From assembly GCA_004151065.3 (NCBI GenBank), contig NWUY0300016216.1, positions 1 through 21,271 on the forward strand: a DNA stretch of 21,271 bases, in the 5' to 3' direction. The translations under genes were made by a program, and so were the position numbers. Source of the stretch: Larix sibirica (taxonomy: Eukaryota; Streptophyta; Pinopsida; Pinales; Pinaceae). The notes under the pieces are model-generated. The model ran no database searches and was not told the origin of the DNA. It worked only from the letters and a program-made list of their open reading frames with translations. Positions 1-10,520 of the stretch are shown in pieces (position 1 is the stretch's first letter; every line of letters starts with the position of its first letter).

Positions 1-1562
1 TGCAGTTAGTTGGAGGATATTTAAGATAAGTTTCTATTTGTGTATAAAATGTTATGTATTTATCTCTATTATATGTTTTTATTAATTAATTTTATATGAT
101 TATTTGAATGCATGGAATTCCTAGCATGGTATGAATATAGAATTTATATGTAATGTTTTTGTATACGCATATGTTTAATTTGGGAAACTATTTACATTTA
201 ATTCCACTGTGAATTTAATAAATAATCTATGGAAAACAAATTTGAGTATCAAAGGTGATTCCAGTAAGTGGTTTGAGTATCTCATGGCCCCAAAGGTATG
301 GTGTGGTAACAGGGAATGTGACACGATGGAGAAATTATGATCAAACACATAGCTAGTATCCAACAATGTTACATCCTCCTATTCTTGATGGTGAAAATGC
401 ATGCTCTTCTTTCATATCTCTAGTCTTTTGTTTGTCTTCAATGGAGAATGCAAGTATCATTTTTATCACCTCTTCAAGGTCATACTATATATTTGGTGTG
501 TTTGAACCTTGAATGGGTTCCATCTCTCTATCATTTTGAATTGTTTCACAAACTAGCGCCTTGTCCCCATTAGGCACTATGTTTGAATCATCAACGAAAG
601 TGGAAATTGGAGAACTTCATGCCTTCAAATCTAGAGACATGTATGGTAAACCATAACACTTTGTCTAGTCTATGGAGGTGTGGATTGAATATATGTAATT
701 GAGTCTACTTCCTTTGATTATGTGAAGAGAAGTCATCCAATTAGTACAATCTATCACAACCTTCCTAGGAAAGCAAAATATTCTACAATAAATTCCAACA
801 AAATACATTCATGGGATAAGGATATGCCCTGTTGATAATAAAACAATAACACATATGTTCTTATGTACAATCCCTCAAACTAATCAAACATGATTTCTTT
901 TATAATCCATTTCTCAATCTAATAATCCCTTCAAGGTTGAATCAACTAATTCTTTTGAGTAAAGCTAAGCAATGTATAGGAGAAAAAACCAAACAAAATA
1001 ATACCATCCCACATGGGCATACCATAATAATCATGACATAACTCATTGGTTAAGGCTACTATTAGAATGATGTCTCTCTTCAAATAGGGTAGTGATGGAT
1101 CCTTTTGAAAAATCAAATGTCTTTAATGAAGAGAAACCACACCTATTCAAAATTTCCTAATTTTTCTCTCCAACTTACCAATTTCTAGTTGTCTATGCCA
1201 AGGTATCCAACTAATGCAAGTAAATTCTTCTCAGAATTTTTCCAAAAGGACTTCAATACATCTTGTGAAAATGGAGAAAAATCAAACCAAGTCAAACTTT
1301 AAGTTCAAAATGAAGATAGGGAAAAACATATATTATCAAGGCTGAAATTTTAAAAATGAATAGACCTATCATGCAAAAAAGAAACTACTTGTAAAAGTAA
1401 AATAACAAGAAATAAAAACTAATATAATATCTAGCAGTTTTATTTAAAGATTAACTAAAATAAGCCAAAATCATATTGTAAAAGAAGGAAAGAAAAAAAA
1501 AATCTATGTTATTTCTATCCTAAACTACACTAGCTTGACAAACGCTATGTGAAATCATAAAG
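1..1562. other. AT-rich stretch, no recognisable gene
   Basis: I read both strands of this 1.56 kb and found only short open frames with no recognisable motif. There is no LTR end, primer binding site or repeat unit that I can match to the elements further right. If the minus-strand gypsy element were complete, its 3' end and 3' LTR should lie here or further left. No sequence here resembles its 5' LTR at 8863 onward. Confidence 0.6.
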
Positions 1563-1940
1563 TCAATGTAGCCATCAAAGGACTTCCAATCCTATAGGAA
1601 TATCAAGGTGGTTCATAGGTATGCAAAGTTGATAAAGTGAGTGATGTCTTCTTGTAAGCATTGTGGCAGTAAACATATTGTTCTCGGTGAAGAATACAAG
1701 GTGGTATGAAGGCTTTGAAACCCATGAGGATTCCATCCATATCCCCACAAAATTATGAAAGCAATTACCATGGTTCTCAAACTGATATCAAACCCGATCT
1801 ATTTCATTATTGTTTATGACATAGCTCTTAGAATGAATGAATGCTTCTCCCATGAACTGATTTTTATTTTGGTTGTGCGTAGCAACCAATTGGAGACTTA
1901 GCTCTCTTGTTGGATTGAAATACTCATATAGATACATCAT
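1563..1940 (-). pseudogene. Unassigned coding remnant, about 122 codons
   Basis: Starting at an ATG at 1940 and reading leftward, one frame stays protein-like for about 120 codons, with one internal TGA and then stops at 1575-1577 and 1563-1565. It begins MMYLYEYFNPTRELSLQLV and later includes YQFENHGNCFHNF, GIWMESSWVSKPSYHL and NHLDIPIGLEVL. The first stop falls where the context suggests Val-Trp-Tyr, so TGG to TGA is likely. The rich mix of aromatic, charged and Pro residues looks like real former coding sequence rather than a chance frame, but I do not recognise the family. It lies on the same strand as the gypsy element and downstream of its truncated pol. It could be an extra ORF of that element, part of another element, or a captured gene fragment. 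Confidence 0.35.
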
Positions 1941-2089
1941 GTTTAATTGTCAAAGTTAACTCATTTTGCTACTTTTATGCCTCATATTGTTGATTACCCA
2001 TAGGCAAACTTCACCAAGCTTTACAACTTCAAAAATTGTATTCTCTTTTATCATAGATGTATGTGTTTGACAAGGGTGTATCATTGTCA

Positions 2090-3058
2090 TTATCTTTGAT
2101 CAAACCTGTATTGGCCTCCCTTTTATTTCTTAGGTTGGTTAAGGGTTGGAATTTACAAAATCTCAAATGTTGTAACCTTTTCCAAGTGAATCTATTCCTA
2201 CACAAGCCTATATCTTTGGGAGATCTCATTAGCACAAATCTCAACCTTTTTTAGTTCCAATTCTAGAGACTCAATTTCATTAGGTGTGGTTTTGACACAA
2301 GTATGACAAGGTGGGGAGACTAGGGATTGGTCTTGAATCTCTTTGCTCAACATATCATTTTCAAAATGAAACGGAATTAGGTTGTGATGGCTTATGGAAT
2401 TTTAGAGTTCATTATTTTCTTGGAAAAGGATAGCTATCGATTCTATGCCATCTTCTCCTTCCATTATTCTCAATAAATGGTCTTTGGGATAAAGTTGATT
2501 GTTCTCAAAATTGGAATAGGATGAAGTATATGACCTTGGTAGCAATCCATACCTTCTAGAAGGAGGAGCATTAAATGTTAATGGTACATCCCGTTCATTT
2601 GATAATCCATGCAAATCTGGTTCATCATCCTCTTCTATAACTACATAAATAAAATGAGAATGAGCAAGACTTGACATAAGACATTCATTAATAAGAGGAT
2701 TATTTGGAAAAAGAGGATTATGATATGATCTTTTAACCATATTTAAAGTAGGTTCTCTCTTATATTTTGGGAGAGTTTATGACTTAAGTGAATGACCTAA
2801 ACTTTCTCTTGATGTTGTAACCTTTCTTGCATCAATTCCTCCTTGTGAACACACAAACCTATAATCATCTCTTGCAACCCGATTTCTTAATTTAATGGTT
2901 TTTTATTCAATCAATTTGATTTCATTACTCTTTGTGTTAGTGACATCAAAGGAGTAAGACAAAGTGTAAGGATTTTGTTTCAAATCTCTAGCCAGGATTT
3001 GTGCCTTCTCACAAGCTTCGTTAAAATCCATTATCCTTTTTCGTAAAATAAACATAAA
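2090..3058 (-). pseudogene. Unassigned coding remnant, possibly coiled-coil
   Basis: Two blocks of minus-strand reading look coding. From 3058 leftward a frame reads MFILRKRIMDFNEACEKAQ and continues past ARDLKQNPYTLSYSF, then shifts frame into a Glu/Leu/Gln-rich, coiled-coil-like stretch (HKEELMQERLQHQE) near 2850. From 2740 to 2090 a second frame holds about 215 codons with about five stops. It includes EEDDEPDLHGLSNERD, NEIESLELELKKVEI and CANEISQRYRLV. Heptad-like Leu/Glu spacing suggests a coiled coil. None of this matches the reverse transcriptase, RNase H or integrase expected after the pol start at 3123, so either the element was rearranged here or it carried extra ORFs. Function unknown. 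Confidence 0.35.
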
Positions 3059-3122
3059 TGTTGTCCGAGGGATAGCTTGTACATACTACTCACACATGAT
3101 TGTAGATGAAGGTTTGTGGTTG

Positions 3123-3720
3123 TCATGAAGGTGATAATAATCTTGACAGATTCTCAATACCTAAAATCTCAGTGTAAGACCAGGCAAAGACATCACAGAA
3201 TTCTTGAAAAAGGGATTTGTAGGATGCAAATTCCTCGAAATTGCAGAAATACCCCAACAAGATGTTCTCATTGACACCGGGCTTAATCAAAATATCCACT
3301 TGAATGCTGGAAGACATGTTGGCCATATTACCCTCCTTAAAGGCATCAAGAGCAAGGATTGGATTCTTAAATCATTCAACATGTTTTAGGAGAATAAAAT
3401 CCTTCAATTCAATGACAAATTGGTTTGAAGATTGACCCGGCAATAGGGATTCTCGTGGGATTAAATAGGCATGATGATGCATATCATCCCACATGAATTC
3501 AAGTTTGATAGGCGCTTCAAGAATTTCCTTATCGCTTTGAAAGGTGGGGATGAAAAGGTCCTAAGGGTCCACTACGATGTAGGATGGTGTAGACATAGAA
3601 GGGGTTGAAGAGGGGGTCTCACTAAAAAAAGAAATGTAATAAATGGAAATAACTTCTTTAGAGAATGGGGTAGGTGGAGGAACCTTTTTTATAATGTTTA
3701 CCTAAGACTCATAGGAACTA
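3123..3720 (-). pseudogene. Ty3/gypsy pol fragment, start of RT region
   Basis: The minus-strand frame ending at 3123 carries the conserved block that precedes reverse transcriptase in plant Ty3/gypsy pol. It has a segment like VDILIKPGVNENILLG, then SLFQEFCDVFAWSYTE and the start of the 'PGID'-type motif (ILGIENL). In family members this is followed by the RT fingers and palm. Here reading breaks down directly afterwards, and no RT catalytic YxDD motif, RNase H or integrase is visible to the left. The upstream part of the same frame (3500-3330) is continuous with WDDMHHHAYLIPRESLLPG and has one stop. This is a truncated, non-functional polyprotein piece. It is in order with the protease and gag to its right. 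Confidence 0.75.
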
Positions 3721-3764
3721 TGTTGGAGGTCATCCAATGTGCCATGGAACTTTTGGAGATTGGT

Positions 3765-4080
3765 GCAATGGTGTGAATAGTGATTATAGACACCACACAA
3801 TGCACATAGGTGGTTAGTACACAATGGCTTATTTCACTTTGTAGAAACGTTAGGAAGACGATTGTGAACAACTGGAGTGTTTGCATTAGTCTTATCATCA
3901 TGATTGTGGATTGTAATATGAAAAATATGCAATATTGGACACTGATGGGTCGTGTGACCAAGGACATCACAAATGAAATAGGGCATGGGGGTCTTGTGAG
4001 GTGCAGGGAAGGGGATGATTTGGGTTTTATCCCCATCTTTCTTTTTTGGAGGAAGCTTGAGTGGAGGTGGGGGCCTCCCT
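3765..4080 (-). pseudogene. Gypsy polyprotein linker with two zinc knuckles
   Basis: One minus-strand frame from about 4080 to 3720 starts with a Pro/Lys-rich linker (GRPPPPLKLPPKKKDG). It then has two CCHC zinc knuckles about 44 codons apart. The first (3939-3980) reads YFICDVLGHTTHQC. It keeps Cys4, His9 and Cys14 of C-x2-C-x4-H-x4-C but has Tyr in place of the first Cys. The second (3765-3806) reads CALCGVYNHYSHHC and is fully canonical. A stop lies between them. Such knuckles bind RNA in retrotransposon Gag and related polyprotein regions. They lie downstream of the protease, not only inside gag, which is unusual. A frameshift near 4050-4080 separates this frame from the Pro/Tyr-rich stretch at 4100-4260. 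Confidence 0.7.
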
Positions 4081-4479
4081 CATAACCATGGGTGGTGGTG
4101 CATTAGAAGTACCAACTAGTTGAATGGGGGTTAATGAAGGGTGGGTTTAGGGTTTTGTAGGGTAAGATATAAAATAGGGATACCTAAGGTAACCCATAGG
4201 AGGTTAAGGGTATCCATCATAAGGGTTGCAACAATCCCATGTAGAGGAAAGAGGGACAAGAACTTATGGATAACAAATTCTACCCACAGATGTCTTATTA
4301 AGGGTGTAGGACTAAGAGGAGTCTATGGTGGAGTAGTATATTTCATAAAAGTGATGATGCAAAACTCTATGACATCCTCTTGGATAGTGAGAGGGGGATT
4401 CCTTGAAAATTTTCCAAGGAGAGAGGCATCCTTGAAAACTCTAGGACCCATGCTAGTAAAGAAAGGCATAAAAAAGCAC

Positions 4480-4870
4480 CCTTGATTGTTGGTAGGACAT
4501 GGTTAAGGAAAGCCAGGCCCTTGGGATCATAGTAGCTAATTTGATAAAGTGTGATGATTTTCCTGTCATGACGAAACATCATGATTTAAAACATTATTGA
4601 GGTGACCATTTTCATAGCATACATGTAGCTATGACCAAGGAGGAGATTGTAATATAACTGAGCTTCTACCACCTCAATATCAATTAAGATTGTCTTATTA
4701 GTGAGTTGAACATGAAATTTCTAGATAAGACTTTGTGGATGGGAAGTTCGATTGTCATACACTTGCAATTTCATAATGGATGAGCCTAATTTGGGGGAAC
4801 CAAGCTTCTTTCAAACATAGGTGGACATGACACAAGTAGAAGCGCTTTCATCAATGAATAATCAATTTCT
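4480..4870 (-). pseudogene. Ty3/gypsy retroviral-type aspartic protease
   Basis: A single minus-strand frame of about 125 codons matches the plant Ty3/gypsy protease that cleaves the Gag-Pol polyprotein. The active-site block reads FIDESASTCVMSTYV, where family members usually have Asp-x-Gly-Ala, so the Gly has become Ser. The second conserved block reads AQLYYNLLLGHSYMYAMK, the flap and 'LLGR' region with His for Arg. It is followed by MMFRHDRKIITLYQISYYDP, the usual C-terminal strand. Three in-frame stops are visible: one at an expected Trp before KKLGS, one before KFHVQL and one after TSIMF. The frame is otherwise unbroken, so this is a recently readable but dead copy. It sits between gag (right) and the pol linker (left), in normal order. 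Confidence 0.85.
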
Positions 4871-5178
4871 GTAGGTGACATGAATCTATAAGGTGATCGA
4901 ATAGGGCATGTGAGGTTCAACTCGATCTAAATCGAAGGTCATTAGATGAGCATCCAAAGGATCAATAACGTGTAAGGTAGACAAGGGATATTTGTGTTGC
5001 ACATGATAATTTTGGAGAGCTTCCAATGTAGACATGGTTGCAGGAGACTAGGACAAGTCATCCACAATGATATAGTTAGGAGTGGCTCTAACATTGGTGT
5101 TGTGGGTAGTGTGACACAAAGGGATATTAGGGATATTTGCGGAGTGTCTAAATTATGACATGGTATATGTAAGGGTAT

Positions 5179-6955
5179 TTATGGAAAACGTGGATTCTTG
5201 TCCTTATTGAAATTGATTGGTTTAACTAACATGTTGTATTTATTACATCGTGTCTGCAGGTTGCCACTGTCGAAAGTCATGTTAATGTTGTGGAAGGAAG
5301 GATCACTGGGGAAACTTGACATAGATGATAGAGGAGGATAGGGTATCACTGGTTGTGTTGTGACCACCCCTTGAGATGCGAATGTGTTTCGCAATACCAT
5401 CGGTTGAGGTGTGGTAGGGTGAAGGGGTGGAGTAGAGTTTTTGACCTTGAGAGGAATTGGCAGTTTCACGTTTATTGGCCTCATCACATAGCCAACAAGC
5501 CTCGGAAAGATGTGGAAAATGGTGAGTATAGTGTATGTAAACTATGCAAAAGGAACAAGGATTGTTAGTCCATAATTGGGGGTTCTTACCCTGCTTGGGG
5601 GGTTTATTAGGATTATGATTCATGGGGTTTTAATTACCTCCAATATGATTAGGAGGATTAGGGGGTTTGTCTCCACCTTCACGATTATGTTTTTCCCCTT
5701 ATTCGTCCCCTTTTTCTTCTTCTTATAGGTGTTGGGTTGTGCATGTTGGTTATTGGGTGCATATGTTCTACTAAGAATAAACTTACTCGTAAGGAAAAAG
5801 GGGGGTTGAGGTGTGTGGGTGAATTGGAAGTCCTAGAGGAGGGCTAGGGAATGGGTAATAAGGTTTAATGGCTAGGAGAGCCACATATATAGTGGAAACA
5901 CTTCCACACACAATGCCACTACACAATAGGCCATAAAATTTGGGGGCGTGAGGAGGGGTTTAGTAAGAGGTACTCATTTCAACATGAGAGGACGAGCATG
6001 AAGGGTTTAGAGAATAGTAAGACATCAAGAGTTGTCTTGGTTTGGAATGCTCAACACTATAAGGATTACCATATAGATAATTTCTCATAACAGGAGGCAA
6101 TTGCTTGCATGGGTTTGGGTTGGATTCCATGACACCAATCATACCATCCACGCAATGGGATGGGATGACTAATCTCAGCGTGTGGAGTCACTATAGTGAA
6201 CATAAGGGATGAAAGTGTATAAATAATTGGATTGAGCATAAATGAGGTCATACTGTCAAGCCTTGAAAATTGCTTCCTCTTCAATTTGCAGACGCTTAGA
6301 AGCAACATACTTAGCTACGGTGAGGAGTAAATATTTCAAGAGCCGTTCTAAGAAGATCCATTCATTAAGCTTAATCTTAAAAATACTCCTTCGTCATCTT
6401 CACTCATGGATGTGGTCCATAATATGGGTGGGTGATGTCTGATGATATAATAAAATGATCGCTACGCCCTCATCGTAGCAGACAAGTAACAAGAAGAATG
6501 CTAGAAAGTGGAAGCTAAGTATACACAATTAGGTTGTATCATCTTGTGGATGGATTCTCAATTTACCACTGAGCAACAACTCCATAAAGGGTCCACTAGA
6601 ATAAGTACAAATGAATGGAATCATTGACGAGGTTGTTAGAGGAACACCATAGATGGAAGGACATGATATGGTTTTGGGGATTCTTTGGACGTGACTTGGT
6701 GAGAATTTGATGCCATGTGGGGTCATGCCGAATGAGGTCATTGGTCAGTCTATCCAAGTCATGGAGGTTAAGACTAGCCATGAATGAGAGGCTAGTATTA
6801 AGCATGAGGGAAGAGGTGTTTCCACAAACATTCTAGTTGGTGGTTCTACCAAATGGATTTCCTTTAGGGGGAGGAGGAGGAGGAACACCAAACATATTGG
6901 GAGATGTATTTCCAAATAAACTAGCAATGTTAGGAGAAGTTGGTGATCTAGGCAT
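5179..6955 (-). pseudogene. Ty3/gypsy gag (capsid and nucleocapsid), degenerate
   Basis: The likely start is the ATG at 6953-6955, followed by a short region with a six-proline run (FGVPPPPPPKGNPFG) and one TAG. The same frame then gives the plant gypsy capsid signature: LHDLDRLTNDLIRHDPTW, then FHLWCSSNNLVNDSIHLYLF. Then come stops at the expected Gln and Tyr positions of the next block (WTLYGVVAQ). After a frameshift near 6500 the capsid continues at 6420: MDHIHE, stop, R, stop, RRSIFK, then WIFLERLLKYLLLTVAKYVA and QYDLIYAQSNYLYT. The usual sequence there is HEWRRRR, so both stops fit TGG or CGA to TGA. Near 5557-5516 a nucleocapsid knuckle reads CSFCIVYIHYTHHF, with Phe replacing the last Cys. 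A Pro/Ser-rich tail runs to about 5180. Gag packages the element RNA in cytoplasmic particles. This copy cannot. Confidence 0.85.
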
Positions 6956-8840
6956 TGAGGAGCCTAATCTCGATGATCCTTAAGGGGATTTGTGTGGGGA
7001 GGAAGGTTGTTTGATTATCACATGCGAAGGTAGACTAATGGTTCAAATATAAAGATCGTAAAGAGGGGAACATACTCAAAATCTACAACAGTACCTCAAA
7101 GGAGAAATGGTGGCATGCAAAATATCACTAATTCAAGTAATAGATCAAAATAAAACTAATGAGAATAATGCTCAAATCAATAACACTAGCTCTAAAATGA
7201 ATGCTTAGTCAAATAAAAAGTGAAAAATGGGTGCAACACATGATCTAAATAAGTAAAGAGTAAATGTAAGAAGAATGAATACCTTAGAAATAGAAAGACT
7301 CACTAGTCCTCAAATTAGAGCTATTAAAAAGCAATGATGTGAAAATAAAAACTCTCTCAAATATTCCCTAGAAAAAGGTAGTAACATCCACCATTGACAA
7401 ATAAGGAGAAAGATGAACAAGGGTATTCCAATCACTTAACTTGATGGTATCTCAACTCCACCAAGAAAGTGAGTGAAGGTGTGAATGAGAGTAGGACACT
7501 GGGTGAAACTCTAGATGGCCTAGTACAATTTACCTAAGGTGTCATCCTACCTATGAGAGCCACCTCTAGGTAAGATTCTTTATAGAAAGGCTACTAGTCT
7601 ATTTTGTTCACAAACATGTCTAGCAAGTTTTTGTATCTTTGTATGAAATTCATGATCTAATGGATATTTAATATTGAAAGGGAAAAGTCTCCCAATCATG
7701 ATTCTAGTCTTTATCTTAGCACATACCACCCTGAAAGGAATGACCTACTAATATATTAGCCTTGATCATGTTCATTACAAAAGGATTTTAATTCCCTAAA
7801 AGGACAACCTCTATGTCTCACATGTAAGGTTACTAAGGGAAATTATTTGGATGCTTATCCCTAGAGTCCTAACCTAACTAAAATATTATTTTTGGTCCAC
7901 AAGTTAGGAATTTTAGTGAATTAGATTATGGGTTACTTTTAGGCTCCACTTGGGATCATGAACCAAGTGATGTTTGAAGTAAAGGTGTGAAGGTGTGTGA
8001 ACAAGTGGTGAGTACAATAAATAAATGATATTGTAAATGCTTGGAAATAAATAGAGCAAAAAGAAAGGGTAGATAATAATCAATACTAGAAACAAATGAT
8101 GCTCATTCTTGAAATAAAATATGTTACTTTCTTTTATAAGCAATGACCCACTTCTAAATTTGCAAGCAAACATCAATTTCAAGCAAGGCAAGCAAAGAGG
8201 GATCCTTTTCTCAATCACTTTCTCTCAAGCAACAAGGGGAAATAAAACTAATCTCCAACAAACTTGCAAAGAAAAGAAAATAAGGCTCTCAACCAACCAC
8301 ACAAAGCAACTTTAAGCAAATCCAGAAAACTAACTAAATGCTTAATTCAAAAAATGTTTAAACATAAAAGAGGTTGAAAAGTAATCCAAAATAGAACTCT
8401 AAAGGGAATAAATACTTAGATTTTTCAATCCTTTATCCACCTACATCGTTGAAAGGGGATCCGAATTCAACCAATACATAAAAAATCATGCCACAAAAAG
8501 AAACATGAAAATGAATGACAACTGAAAATAGAAATCCAAATCAAACCGAAAGAAGGTGAAACTAAATTTATCTTGCTCCGCTGAAAATATGTGTTTTTTA
8601 GTAGGGTTGCACTTTTCGAAGGGGAAGATGTGACTCAGAGTTGTGCTTTTTCTGATAAAAGGAATGACTTGGAACTAAAACTTAGAAAAATTAAGATACA
8701 ACTTGTGACCACATCAAAAAGCTGAGGGTTTTCACCTAGGTTACCTCCAGTAGATAGATAACATCAAATAAGGAAACTACCCTATCACCTATGGATGAGG
8801 CTGGAAAAATGGTTTCAACACAACCAAGGATGAATATTCA
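6956..8840 (-). other. Long gypsy leader between primer site and gag, no gene
   Basis: About 1.9 kb separates the primer binding site from the gag start. I see no recognisable domain. A 101-codon open frame at 7913-8218 is hydrophobic and low-complexity and looks accidental. The length is unusual for a simple gypsy leader. It would suit lineages with an extra ORF before gag (Ogre/Tat type), or a later insertion, but no such ORF is readable here. Confidence 0.5.
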
Positions 8841-8860
8841 TCCCCAATAGAGTTGCCAAA
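8841..8860 (-). promoter_or_regulatory. Primer binding site, tRNA-Arg type
   Basis: On the minus strand this reads TTTGGCAACTCTATTGGGGA. From its TGG it resembles the TGGCGACTC..TGGGGA primer sites that plant Ty3/gypsy (Tat/Ogre-like) elements use to pair with the 3' end of tRNA-Arg. One G-to-A change (GCGA to GCAA) is a typical CpG decay. It lies 4 nt inside the CA end of the LTR that starts at 8863 and points toward gag, so it fixes the orientation and the LTR boundary. Confidence 0.7.
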
Positions 8861-8862
8861 GC

Positions 8863-9650
8863 TGTAGTGTGTGATTTTGCACCCACATGTACAAAGAGAA
8901 CCTACTAGAGGGCTATGCAATCTCTAGTAGCAGATCAAAGAGACAGAGAGAAAACTAAACTAAATGAGATCAACTCTTCAACATTCATGCAACATCCATT
9001 ATAAAACTAGGCATAAAAAGATACATGCAATTGTAAAGAATGATGTGTTTTTATTATTGCAAAGAAAATGAGTGTACAGAAGCACCTTTGTATCGGTTGT
9101 GGATGGTAGATCCAAGGGGTAGTTCTTCAATATCCTATGCGTCCAAGTCTCTAGCCAAGTGATTATATGGTTGATCCCCACAATGGTGAAAGAAGAAGCT
9201 GGGAGATAGTGGTTATCTCTAGCTTTCTAGTGGAATTTCGGCAATATAATGATATTGTGGATGTATGATATGATATGGTGACCATAGGGTTGTATTTATA
9301 GGAAATATGGTGGAAATAATCGAGATCTAGTTTCAATGTGAATACTCCTCATTTCATTGATGATTCAATAATGAGGTTAGGGTTTTGGAAGATCAAATCA
9401 ATGGTTATTTTCAACCTTGGTAGGTTTGTCCAATTTCATCCACTTCTTCCTCATTCATGTAATCATAACTTAGGATCAATTTTTGACTTTTTGAATCAGG
9501 TCACAGATTTAGAGGGAAAGGCTCGACCCAATCACGATTTTGAAGAAAAATGCACAGCCTACTTGATATGGTCATTTTTTTTACTTTTCTTTCATTTTTC
9601 GATCACATTGTTGAGGTCATATGGATATAAATGATATTACCATGGGGCTA
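8863..9650 (-). mobile_element. 5' LTR of the minus-strand gypsy element (far end approximate)
   Basis: The inner end is well placed. On the plus strand the LTR opens TGTAGTGTGTGATTTTGC at 8863, the reverse complement of a minus-strand ...CACTACA end, 2 nt beyond the primer site block. A minus-strand TATA box (TATAAATA, 9293-9300) lies about 430 bp from this end, as expected for a U3/R junction followed by R-U5. The outer end is not certain, because no matching 3' LTR occurs in the window. It must fall between the TATA box and the LINE sequence that begins near 9690. Small open frames here (8999-9181, 9338-9634) are accidental. Confidence 0.6.
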
Positions 9651-10139
9651 ATGCTGCCAACGATGATGTATAATTGGGATGGAAATCATGATAAGGTAGT
9701 TCAGAAAAATTAGGTTGTTAACTAGTATCTTGGGTACATGAAAGAAAAATTAGAAATGACAAGGACTTTATTGAAGTGGAAACATCCCTTGAGGGTCTAT
9801 ATTCTAGTATTTGGCAGGGTATACTAGTGAGGAGCATAAAGAGAAAATCAATAGCTTGGAGGAAAAAAAGCGAAGAATATTAACAAACAAAGAAGCATAT
9901 TGGAGACTTAAAAGAAGGGCCACATGGATGGAAAAAGGAGATCTTAATACTAAATTTATTCCCTCATAAGGAAAACCGTAGGAGGAACATCAATACCATT
10001 TAGAATATTGAAGGAGAGGATGGTAACGTGGTTTCAAGAAACAATGGTTTGACTAGAGAAGGGGTTAAATACTCTGAAGGCCTCTTCATGGAAGAAGGTT
10101 GGGCCACTATAGTTGAGATTATCAATATGGCAAATTTCT

Positions 10140-10301
10140 TCCCTAATATGGTAACAGGGAAAGACAATGTTAGTATGACATGACATAATTCAATTTAAAG
10201 GAGGAACTACTAAAGGTTCTTCCCTAGTATGGTAACAGGGAAATACAATGTTAGTATGACATGACATAATTCAATTTAAAGAAGGAACTACTAAAGGTTC
10301 T
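10140..10301 (+). repeat. 81 bp tandem duplication inside the LINE
   Basis: Two adjacent 81 bp units (10140-10220 and 10221-10301) start TCCCTAATATGGTAACAGGG and TCCCTAGTATGGTAACAGGG. They differ at only a few positions. 81 is a multiple of three. The unit covers the LINE segment just before RT motif 1. Confidence 0.95.
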
Positions 10302-10368
10302 AACTTCTTTCCAATAGGACAAAATTCCTGCACTAGATGGATGGTCTATCAAATTTTTCCTAGGATTT

Positions 10369-10506
10369 TATGATATGCTTTATGATATGCTATATGAGGA
10401 CCTATTAAGGGTGGTAGAGGAGTTAATGATGAATGGGAAGTTTTATGATATGCTATATGAGGACCTGTTAAGGGTGGTAGAGGAGTCAATGATGAATGGG
10501 AAAGTT
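10369..10506 (+). repeat. 63 bp tandem duplication plus 12 bp partial unit
   Basis: Units at 10381-10443 and 10444-10506 are nearly identical. Each encodes a segment beginning YDMLYEDLLRVVEE. A 12 bp partial copy (TATGATATGCTT, 10369-10380) precedes them. The duplication repeats 21 codons of the LINE RT region in frame. Confidence 0.95.
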
Positions 10507-10520
10507 TTAGAAGAATTCAT

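Larger units (their letters stand above)
9690..10520 (+). pseudogene. LINE ORF2, part 1 (before and into reverse transcriptase)
   Basis: The translated plus strand, across several frames, follows plant L1-like LINE ORF2 in the region between endonuclease and reverse transcriptase. One block reads EEHKEKINSLEEKKRRILTN, then RRATWMEKGDLNTKF, the conserved 'W...GD.NT.FF' motif before RT. Then come GLTREGVKYSEGLF and DKIPALDGWSIKFFLGF, equivalent to the K.PGPDG...FF RT motif 1 with Ala for Pro. It ends in EDLLRVVEESMMNGKVLEEF. The endonuclease domain is missing. Frame changes and stops make it dead. Two internal tandem duplications (81 and 63 bp) distort it. Homology stops at about 10520 and resumes at 13806 after an insert, with roughly 70-80 codons lost. 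Confidence 0.8.

Noticed and set aside
3698-4036. 112-codon minus-strand open frame
   Set aside because: It overlaps the frame with the two zinc knuckles but is shifted. The knuckle frame is the real one despite its stops.
7913-8218. 101-codon minus-strand open frame
   Set aside because: Hydrophobic low-complexity translation of AT-rich leader, with no motif and no similar coding signal around it.
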